Shown here: piece after piece, positions 56,894 through 64,000 of the stretch
How positions within the stretch are numbered: position 1 is the first letter of the stretch
Layout of the letters: every line of letters starts with the position of its first letter
From: Glaciibacter superstes DSM 21135
GTDB lineage: Bacteria > Actinomycetota > Actinomycetes > Actinomycetales > Microbacteriaceae
Assembly (NCBI RefSeq): GCF_000421145.1
Contig: NZ_ATWH01000010.1
Coordinates: 124,001-188,000, forward strand
DNA: 64,000 bases
Direction of reading: 5' to 3'
Notes under the pieces: generated by a model
Seen by the model: the letters and a program-made list of their open reading frames with translations, nothing else
Database searches by the model: none
What the model was told of the DNA's origin: nothing
Position numbers and translations under genes: made by a program

Positions 56894-57805
56894 ATGACCA
56901 GTGTAGGACCGGGCAATAGCCGTCCTTCCAAGAACGAGCGACGCGAACTCGCCCGGCAGAAGGCGAAAGCGCTCCGCGAGGAACAGAAGAAGAAAGATCG
57001 ACGCAATCGGGTGTTCCTGCAGGGGGGCATCGCGGTGGCCGCGATCGCGATCGTGGCGCTGATCGTCCTCGTCATCGTCAACTCGGTGCGCCCGGCAGGG
57101 CCAGGGCCGGCGAACATGGCCAGCGACGGCATCCTCATCGGTGAAGGCATGCAGGCGGCGAAGACCGCCGGTTTGAAGCCGGAGGCCACACCGATTGCAT
57201 CGGAGCCCGACGAATCGGGAACCGTCGCGGACATCCGTGTCTATGTCGATTACCTGTGCCCGTTCTGTGGCCAGTTCGAACAGACGAATAGTGAGCAGAT
57301 CGCGCAGTGGGTCGAGTCGGGTGCCGCGACAGTTGAGATTCACCCGATCTCGATTCTGACCAGTAAGTCTGCCGGCACCCAGTACTCACTGCGGGCTGCG
57401 AATGCCGCGGCGTGTGTGGCGAACTACTCGCCAGACGATTTCTACGCCTTCAATGCCGCGATGTTCGAGGACATGCCTGAAGAAGGCTCGTCTGGGCGCA
57501 CCACAGACGAGATCAAGACGATCGTGAAGAGCTCGGGCGTCACCGGCCTCTCCAGTGTGAACGAATGCATTGACGACACGAAGTTCAAGTCGTGGGTGCT
57601 GGCGTCGACGGACCGTGCACTCGCGGGCCCACTGCCCAACACCGAGCTTCCGGCTGTCGATGGCACGCCAACCGTGCTTGTCAACGGCAACCAGTACGTC
57701 GGTGCGCTTGACGACCCGAAGGAATTCGCTTCGTTCGTGCTGCAGTCCGCCGGTGAATCGTACTCCACGGCCACGCCGACGCCGAGTCCGGCGCCGGCTG
57801 GCTAG
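56894..57805 (+). CDS. Membrane-anchored DsbA-like thiol oxidoreductase
   Basis: This 303-residue protein has a Lys/Arg/Glu-rich cytoplasmic N-terminus (about 10-40), one membrane span (about 42-63) and an extracytoplasmic thioredoxin domain with CPFC at 122-125 in VYVDYLCPFCGQFEQ. The cis-proline loop is VDGTPTVLVNGNQY near residue 254. It should catalyse disulfide formation or exchange outside the membrane. The ATG at 56894 is used; the upstream in-frame codons are not convincing. The Pro/Thr/Ala tail (TPTPSPAPAG) is typical of actinobacterial exported domains. A partner VKOR gene is not visible here. Confidence 0.9.
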   Translation: MTSVGPGNSRPSKNERRELARQKAKALREEQKKKDRRNRVFLQGGIAVAAIAIVALIVLVIVNSVRPAGPGPANMASDGILIGEGMQAAKTAGLKPEATPIASEPDESGTVADIRVYVDYLCPFCGQFEQTNSEQIAQWVESGAATVEIHPISILTSKSAGTQYSLRAANAAACVANYSPDDFYAFNAAMFEDMPEEGSSGRTTDEIKTIVKSSGVTGLSSVNECIDDTKFKSWVLASTDRALAGPLPNTELPAVDGTPTVLVNGNQYVGALDDPKEFASFVLQSAGESYSTATPTPSPAPAG

Positions 57806-57837
57806 ACGAGCCAGTGTTGCTAAACGAGTCGGTGTTG

Positions 57838-57913
57838 TGGGGCCGGCCACGGGACTTGAACCCGTAACCCCCGCTTTACAAGAGCGGTGCGCTACCAATT
57901 GCGCCAGGCCGGC
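57838..57913 (-). tRNA. tRNA-Thr(TGT)
   Basis: The minus strand folds as a cloverleaf: acceptor GCCGGCC/GGCCGGC, D-arm GCGC-AATTGGTA-GCGC, anticodon stem CCGCT/AGCGG with loop CTTGTAA (anticodon TGT) and T-arm ACGGG-TTCAAGT-CCCGT. CCA is encoded at 57840-57838. A GAGGCG/CGCCTC hairpin lies just upstream (57915-57931). Confidence 0.95.
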
Positions 57914-58111
57914 ATGAGGCGGTGAACGCCTCGACCACCCATTCTAAATCACTCCAGCGCGAAGTGCGGCCACCGGCATCCGTTTGCCGCTACGCGATGC
58001 CTGCGCGCCTGGCCGGAACCACCGCGACATTGATCACGACCTCCCTGGCGTCCTTGCCCGTGCAGCATCAGTGCTCACGTCGGCACGTGCCAGTGGTCGT
58101 GCGGACGACCT

Positions 58112-59002
58112 TCAGCGCACGATGTCCGAGTAGGTCCTCAGTGGGATCCAGGCGGCTTCCGCCCTCGCATCTGGTCGCGTCTCGGTATTGGCGACCAGTC
58201 GATCGGCGGCGACCAGCTGTTGCAGGTCGAGGCCTGTAGCGACAGCGATCTCGGAGATCGGAACTTGGAACGTGCGGTAGGGCCCGAGCGGGGGTGGGTC
58301 GCCGGCCCCGGCGGCGAGAGCGGTCTCGCGTTCCAGCTCGATGTCGTCGAGTTGCGGGGTCTGGTCAAGGAGGTAGCCGGTCGCGGCGAGCTCGGGCGTG
58401 CCGGCTGGCCGATTGGCGTTGACGTCACTGCCGCTCGTCGCGGTCGTGGTCCAGACCGCGACCTTCCAGAACATGCGCGGTATGGCGATGCCGCGGTAGA
58501 CCACATCCGCTGGCGCGAGCACAGGTCCGGTGAAGACGCTGAGTCTCGTGTCATAGGTCTCTGCATGGCCGAGCAGGTAGTCCTCGAGTCCGAGCCAGAG
58601 TTCTTTCGACTGGTTGAAGTCGGCAGCCTGGGGAGCGGCGTTTGTGTACACGAAGGTGTCTTCGTTGGCCGCCGCGGCCGGCTCACCCCAGACCGGGTCG
58701 CGGCGACGCACGAGGTGGCCCCGGTCAAGGTCGTTGCGCGCGTACAGGTCGGGTCCGGCCTGCTCTTCCGACGGCACGCGTGTGTCCAGGTGCCAGCCGT
58801 CGGAGCGAGCGACGTCTACGAGTAGTTTCCCGTCGATGTTGACACCTGTCGCTGCCGCCAGTCGCCTGGTCGGGTCGAGAAGCACGGTGAAGTGCACATA
58901 GTCGAGACGGATGACGCCGCGTCCGTCGAGAGGGAAGGAGAGGGGTACGTCGCTGGTAAGGAAGGACGACTCGTAGCCGAGCGAAGCGGATGGGGAAGCC
59001 AT
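58112..59002 (-). CDS. DNA/RNA non-specific endonuclease (NucA/EndoG type)
   Basis: This 296-residue protein has the beta-beta-alpha-metal nuclease core. The DRGH motif is exact in NDLDRGHLVRRRDPVWG near residue 94 (catalytic histidine), and the metal-binding asparagine is in TNAAPQAADFNQSKELW near residue 125. Homologues cut single- and double-stranded DNA and RNA. Unusually, no signal peptide is visible, whereas most bacterial members are secreted; no immunity gene is recognised next to it. A Thr-rich insertion and the HTH-like last 40 residues are not assigned. TTAGCT seven bases ahead of the ATG suggests a leaderless message. Confidence 0.85.
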   Translation of the reverse strand: MASPSASLGYESSFLTSDVPLSFPLDGRGVIRLDYVHFTVLLDPTRRLAAATGVNIDGKLLVDVARSDGWHLDTRVPSEEQAGPDLYARNDLDRGHLVRRRDPVWGEPAAAANEDTFVYTNAAPQAADFNQSKELWLGLEDYLLGHAETYDTRLSVFTGPVLAPADVVYRGIAIPRMFWKVAVWTTTATSGSDVNANRPAGTPELAATGYLLDQTPQLDDIELERETALAAGAGDPPPLGPYRTFQVPISEIAVATGLDLQQLVAADRLVANTETRPDARAEAAWIPLRTYSDIVR

Positions 59003-59009
59003 GCAGGCA

Positions 59010-59015
59010 AGCTAA
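59010..59015 (-). promoter_or_regulatory. -10 box TTAGCT of leaderless nuclease gene
   Basis: On the minus strand TTAGCT is followed by seven bases and the ATG at 59002. Confidence 0.4.
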
Positions 59016-59053
59016 GCACCCCGAGGTGAACGGCCCAAGAAACAACGCCGTGG

Positions 59054-59602
59054 TCAGAGGGCGCTGAGGAATTCCGCCGGGTCGAGCGGGGCCTTCTGCG
59101 ACGACTTCGACTCGGATGGAACGCCACCGACGTACAACCAGCCCAGGAGCTCCTCGTGGGGGGCGAGCTGGTGCATCCGTCGCACCGGTTCGGAACGGGT
59201 GAACGGCCCGGTGCGCCACATCACGCCCCAGCCCGCATCGAAGAGCAACAGGCTCAGCGCGTGTGCCACACCCGCCGCTGCGGCATCCTGCTCCCAGTCG
59301 TAGACCTTGTGACTCTCCTTGCGGCTGGCGACAATCGCAATCAGCAGCTCTGCCCGAAGCGCCTTCGCCGCCAGGCGCGCCGCGTCATCGCCCAGGCGCC
59401 CGGATGCCTCGGCAAGCGCATCGCCGAGACGACGGCGAGCATCACCCCGAAGTTCGATCAGGCGCCAGGGGCGCAACGAGCCATGATCGGCCACGCGGCC
59501 GGCAACCGAGACCAGGCGCAGGAGCTCTGCCCGGTCGGGCGTCTCCGCCGTTACTCGAGAGTACGAACGGCGTGCGTCGATCGCGTCGGAGACGGCGGAC
59601 AC
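59054..59602 (-). CDS. Nitroreductase family protein
   Basis: This 182-residue FMN-binding protein has the nitroreductase fold. The N-terminal AIDARRSYSRV holds the arginine/serine pair that contacts the FMN phosphate, HGSLRPWRLIEL is the usual substrate-side loop, and GWLYVGGVPSE near residue 155 is the C-terminal FMN motif. It resembles the YdjA-like subgroup of short nitroreductases. It starts four bases after the msrB stop and is therefore probably co-transcribed, pointing to a redox-related role. Confidence 0.88.
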   Translation of the reverse strand: MSAVSDAIDARRSYSRVTAETPDRAELLRLVSVAGRVADHGSLRPWRLIELRGDARRRLGDALAEASGRLGDDAARLAAKALRAELLIAIVASRKESHKVYDWEQDAAAAGVAHALSLLLFDAGWGVMWRTGPFTRSEPVRRMHQLAPHEELLGWLYVGGVPSESKSSQKAPLDPAEFLSAL

Positions 59603-59606
59603 CGTC

Positions 59607-60008
59607 TTACTCTGCCGGCTTGAACTCGAGCGAGATGGAGTTCATGCAGTAGCGGTCGCCGGTGGGCGTGCCGAACCCATCCGGAAAGACGTGACCGAGG
59701 TGCGAGCCGCAGTTGGCGCACCGCACCTCTGTGCGCACAACGCCGAGGGAGCGGTCTTCGAGAAGCTCGACCGCGTCGTCGCGCACCGACTCGTAGAAGC
59801 TCGGCCAACCGCAGTCTGACTCGAACTTGGTACCGCTCTTGAACAGCTCTGCGCCGCACGCGCCACAGGTATACACACCGGCGCGACTCTCGTCGAGGAG
59901 CTCACCGGTCCACGCGCGTTCCGTTCCCGCCTGCCGCAGCACCGCGTACTTCTCCGGGCCGAGCTCCTCACGCCACGCATCCTCAGATTTCGAGACCGTG
60001 TAATCCAT
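59607..60008 (-). CDS. msrB: Peptide-methionine (R)-S-oxide reductase
   Basis: MsrB reduces the R epimer of methionine sulfoxide in proteins. The 133-residue enzyme has catalytic C121 in GDRYCMNSISL, the zinc site C48/C51 (YTCGACG) and C97/C100 (RCANCGSHLGHVF), and the possible recycling C66 in SDCGWPSFYE. AAGGAA lies about eight bases ahead of the ATG at 60008. It is followed by the nitroreductase gene and is divergent from the DUF3263 gene. Confidence 0.96.
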   Translation of the reverse strand: MDYTVSKSEDAWREELGPEKYAVLRQAGTERAWTGELLDESRAGVYTCGACGAELFKSGTKFESDCGWPSFYESVRDDAVELLEDRSLGVVRTEVRCANCGSHLGHVFPDGFGTPTGDRYCMNSISLEFKPAE

Positions 60009-60167
60009 GGTGCATTCCTTCCTGGAGGCGAACCGTCCGCGGTCCTCACTCCCTTCAACAGTAAACTCGTTCGGCGACCGGGGCATTCCATGCCATTCGC
60101 GGAGTGGGGTGCGGGTTCTCCCAGCCGACCGCAAATAGGATGGCCCGGTACACCGAGGAGGTGAACT

Positions 60168-60527
60168 GTGGAGAATGCCAGCCGCCGAACGGATGCGCCG
60201 GAGCCAGACGAGAGTGGGCTGACCGAGCGCGACCTCGCAGTTCTCGCCTTCGAACACCAATGGTGGAAACACGCCGGGGCGAAGGAAGAAGCGATCCGCG
60301 CCCAGTTCGGCCTCTCAGCCGCCCGCTACTATCAATTGCTGGGTGCCCTCATCGATTCGCCTCATGCCCTCGTGCACGATCCGATGCTGGTGAAACGCCT
60401 GCAACGGATGCGCGATGCCCGAACCAGGGTCAGGGCGCGTCGTTCGCTTCACGGTGACGTCACTCGCACCCCCGCAAACGACACCTCCGTCCCGATTGAT
60501 CCGCCGAACGAGGACCGTAACCACTAA
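60168..60527 (+). CDS. DUF3263 family protein
   Basis: This 119-residue protein belongs to DUF3263, a short helical family limited to actinobacteria. The core is LTERDLAVLAFEHQWWKHAGAKEEAIRAQFGLS (two segments, about 17-50), then ARYYQLLGALIDSPHAL, which looks like a sigma-like helix-turn-helix; DNA binding is plausible but unproven. The GTG at 60168 has GGAGG six bases ahead. It is two bases from the LytR_C gene, with which it is usually paired in related genomes. Confidence 0.85.
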   Translation: MENASRRTDAPEPDESGLTERDLAVLAFEHQWWKHAGAKEEAIRAQFGLSAARYYQLLGALIDSPHALVHDPMLVKRLQRMRDARTRVRARRSLHGDVTRTPANDTSVPIDPPNEDRNH

Positions 60528-60529
60528 CG

Positions 60530-61093
60530 ATGCCGAGCACGTATCCGAAAGACCGCTTCGACGACCTTCCGCGCCACCTCGATCGGGTGGGCGCCCATCG
60601 CGCTCCGGGAAAACGCGGGCGCGGCTGGGTTTCATTCTGGTGGGCGCTCGCCGCAACGATCGTTCTGATCGCCCTCGGCGTCGGCGGACTATTCCTCCTG
60701 AACGATCGCCTCAACTTCGACCTGCCTGGAACCGGTTCCCCGTCCGCAGCCCCGACGCCGACCGAGTCCGCAGCGCCGCCAGCCGTAGAACCGACTGTCG
60801 ACCCAAGCCTGAGCGTGACCGTGCTGAACGGAACACCCGGTGCGGGAGTTGCCGCCGGCGTCGACGAGTTGCTCACCGCAGCAGGCTGGACTGTCGGAGC
60901 AACCTCCAATGCCAGCACCGAAGATGTCGCGGAGACCATCGTCTACTACGCCGACCCCGCGTTGGAGGGTGCCGCGCGCGGCGTTGCCGACTCCATCCCG
61001 GGTGCAGATATCCTCCTCGCCCCAGACTTCGCCGAGTCTGGAGCGGCCCTCACGGTCGTCGTCGGCAACGACTACGTTCAGCCGGCAGCCTGA
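60530..61093 (+). CDS. LytR C-terminal domain protein, membrane-anchored
   Basis: This 187-residue protein has a basic cytoplasmic N-terminus, one membrane span (about 34-57) and, after a Pro/Thr/Ala linker, an extracytoplasmic LytR_C domain (SVTVLNGTPGAGVAAGVDELLTAAGW, in the pattern V-L-N-G-T near residue 97). LytR_C domains occur with or without the phosphotransferase domain of LytR-CpsA-Psr enzymes; this one is alone, so a structural or cell-wall-binding role is likelier than catalysis. It begins two bases after the DUF3263 stop. Confidence 0.88.
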   Translation: MPSTYPKDRFDDLPRHLDRVGAHRAPGKRGRGWVSFWWALAATIVLIALGVGGLFLLNDRLNFDLPGTGSPSAAPTPTESAAPPAVEPTVDPSLSVTVLNGTPGAGVAAGVDELLTAAGWTVGATSNASTEDVAETIVYYADPALEGAARGVADSIPGADILLAPDFAESGAALTVVVGNDYVQPAA

Positions 61094-61168
61094 CCTCACC
61101 CGGCCGGCGTCAGTCACGCCAAGCCAGACAATTCGGAGCCGCTCGGTCCAATTCGGACAAAACACCCG

Positions 61169-61202
61169 ACTAACGCCTCCCGCAGCGCCGGGCGGCGTTA
61201 GT
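61169..61202. terminator. Hairpin between the LytR_C and DUF3048 genes
   Basis: ACTAACGCC and GGCGTTAGT form a 9-bp stem around 16 bases that contain a smaller CCCG/CGGG stem. It ends inside the -10 region of the DUF3048 gene, so it may also influence that promoter. Confidence 0.5.
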
Positions 61203-61204
61203 GT
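61199..61204 (+). promoter_or_regulatory. -10 box TAGTGT of leaderless DUF3048 gene
   Basis: TAGTGT is followed by seven bases and the GTG at 61212. Confidence 0.4.
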
Positions 61205-61211
61205 GTGGGGC

Positions 61212-62291
61212 GTGACTTCGCACACCAGTCGACGGATGCCGCGCGCGGCACGCTCCGCAGCATCCGTCATCGTCGGCGCTGTCGTCGCCGGCTCGGCGCT
61301 CGCCGCAGGACTGGCCGGCTGCAGCAGCCCCCCTTCTCCGACTCCGACACCGACACCGACGGAGGCGGCCTGGGTCTCTGACTACGTGGCGCCGGAGCCG
61401 CAGGTGCTCTCGCCGCTGCGGGGCACCAGTGTCGCACCGGGCAGCGTGGTCGGCCCGGCGCTCTCAGCGAAGGTCGACAACCACGACGGTGCCAGGCCGC
61501 AGATCGGCCTGGGCCGCGCCGACATCGTCTTCGAGGAGCTTGTCGAAGGCGGCATCACCCGCTACGTGGCGATCTGGCAGAGTGACGTGCCTGAACTGCT
61601 TGGCCCGGTGCGTTCGATCCGGCCGATGGATCCCGACATCATCACCCCGTTCGGTGGCATCGTCGCCTATTCCGGCGGTCAGGAGCAGTTTGTCGAGATG
61701 ATGATGGCGACACCGGTGGTCAATGCGGTATTCGACTACGACGACACGGACATCTTCTATCGCGTGGACGGTTATGAGTCCCCTCATGACGTCGTCGTGA
61801 AGGCGATAGAGCTCGTGGCCCGAAATGCCGACCTGGCGCCGCCCGCACAGCAGTTCGCCTACGCGGCGACCCCGGCCGCGGCATCCGCCGTCGTGGACGG
61901 CACTGGCGTGTCAGCCATCAACACCCGATTCTCCGACGAACGCTGGCCGAGCTGGTCGTGGGATGCCGCAGGCCAGCTCTACCTGCGATCGCAGGAGGGC
62001 TCGCCGGACCAGGACAGCGACGGCGTGCAATTGGCTGCGACGAACGTCGTGGTGATGCGCGTCGGCATCGACTGGAGCTACGGCGAGGTGCCGAAGACCG
62101 TCATGCTCGGCTCCGGGGAGGCCTGGGTCTCCAGTGGCGGCAAGACCATCCACGGCACCTGGGCGAAGGATGCCGCCACCTCACCGATCAGGTTGGTGGA
62201 TGACAGCGGGGTCGTCATACGCCTCGCAGAGGGCAACACCTGGGTCGAGCTGGTTCCGTCAGACCAAGGCTCTGTCGAGCTGGTGCCGTAG
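61212..62291 (+). CDS. DUF3048 family lipoprotein (YerB-like)
   Basis: This 359-residue protein starts at GTG 61212 and has a twin-Arg-free basic N-terminus, a hydrophobic segment and a lipobox (GLAGC), followed by a Pro/Thr linker. The exported DUF3048 domain begins at SAKVDNHDGARPQIGLGRADIVFE (in two parts) and includes GPVRSIRPMDPDI and AYSGGQEQFVEMM; its C-terminal sub-domain includes GTWAKDAATSPIRLVDDSG. The family (Bacillus YerB) is of unknown function; fold predictions suggest surface binding or hydrolase ancestry. The short distance to groEL is not a functional link. Confidence 0.88.
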   Translation: MTSHTSRRMPRAARSAASVIVGAVVAGSALAAGLAGCSSPPSPTPTPTPTEAAWVSDYVAPEPQVLSPLRGTSVAPGSVVGPALSAKVDNHDGARPQIGLGRADIVFEELVEGGITRYVAIWQSDVPELLGPVRSIRPMDPDIITPFGGIVAYSGGQEQFVEMMMATPVVNAVFDYDDTDIFYRVDGYESPHDVVVKAIELVARNADLAPPAQQFAYAATPAAASAVVDGTGVSAINTRFSDERWPSWSWDAAGQLYLRSQEGSPDQDSDGVQLAATNVVVMRVGIDWSYGEVPKTVMLGSGEAWVSSGGKTIHGTWAKDAATSPIRLVDDSGVVIRLAEGNTWVELVPSDQGSVELVP

Positions 62292-62352
62292 CGCACGTCA
62301 CGCCTTCGCTGGTCCCTTGTCGTGGCCCCGCATTGCGACCACCTGACGTTCA

Positions 62353-62379
62353 CTTGCACTCTCGACCCCAGAGTGCCAG
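62353..62379. promoter_or_regulatory. CIRCE operator, imperfect copy
   Basis: CTTGCACTC, nine bases, then GAGTGCCAG. The inner six positions of each arm match the HrcA-binding CIRCE consensus. Confidence 0.8.
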
Positions 62380-62386
62380 AATCGAC

Positions 62387-64000
<1,614 letters not shown>

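Overview
The window is high-GC actinobacterial DNA, most likely from the family Microbacteriaceae (genus not determinable by eye). The evidence is the mycothiol synthase gene next to a GlnR-type regulator, CarD, SenX3/RegX3, a DUF3263 gene, a fused IspD-IspF, and many genes that begin directly behind a TANNNT -10 box with no Shine-Dalgarno site. There is no prophage, insertion sequence, CRISPR array, rRNA or integrase. Most of the sequence is ordinary chromosomal core.

Layout. 0-3.7 kb: the end of a sugar-uptake operon (two ABC permeases, the first cut by the window edge, and two Gfo/Idh/MocA oxidoreductases). 3.7-6.4 kb: a GNAT gene, then a DGPF/YCII gene and its partner ECF sigma factor (ECF42 type) behind a matching TGTCGA-N17-CGAC promoter. 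6.4-12.5 kb: an Mrp Na+/H+ antiporter operon (A-B fusion, C, D, E, F, G) with every junction overlapping. 12.5-15.1 kb: a ZTP riboswitch, glyA and folD (one-carbon metabolism). 15.1-19.1 kb: gamma-carbonic anhydrase-like protein, YbaK-like protein, an orphan amino-acid binding lipoprotein and an epimerase, separated by repeat-rich spacers. 19.1-23.5 kb: galK-galT opposed to a DeoR regulator, and galM. 23.5-29.4 kb: DUF445, PucR regulator, FMN hydroxyacid oxidase-like protein, MFS exporter and a 41-residue basic protein. 29.6-31.8 kb: a small redox module (FrnE-like DsbA, HxlR regulator, an SDR without its catalytic residues) next to tRNA-Lys(TTT). 31.8-33.7 kb: a conserved unknown protein, a structured spacer and a PabC-like lyase.

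33.7-49.5 kb is a phosphate hub: pstSCAB, a Nudix/phosphatase fusion coupled to ppk, mshD-glnR, small membrane proteins, nitrobindin-like and YgfZ-like proteins, gpmA, and phoU divergent from senX3-regX3. Candidate PHO boxes (11-bp direct repeats) precede pstS, ppk and the phoU/senX3 divergence. 49.5-54.0 kb is the conserved run carD-ispDF-cysS-rlmB. 54.0-64.0 kb holds a DUF4032 kinase-like protein, a shared sugar-importer ATPase (UgpC/MsiK type, a candidate partner for the 0-1.6 kb permeases), a membrane DsbA-like protein, tRNA-Thr(TGT), a cytoplasmic-looking DNA/RNA endonuclease, a nitroreductase, msrB, DUF3263 and LytR_C genes, a DUF3048 lipoprotein, and groEL behind two CIRCE operators (cut by the window end).

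The less routine material is mostly non-coding. Two copies of an 82-83 bp element are bounded by GATTCGGTTAATC arms. A 14-mer (GGCGATTCTCGGCG) recurs between genes. There are several short tandem arrays, a structured spacer with two mutually exclusive pairings upstream of pabC, and an unusually regular leaderless-promoter geometry. I did not find a convincing new multi-gene system.
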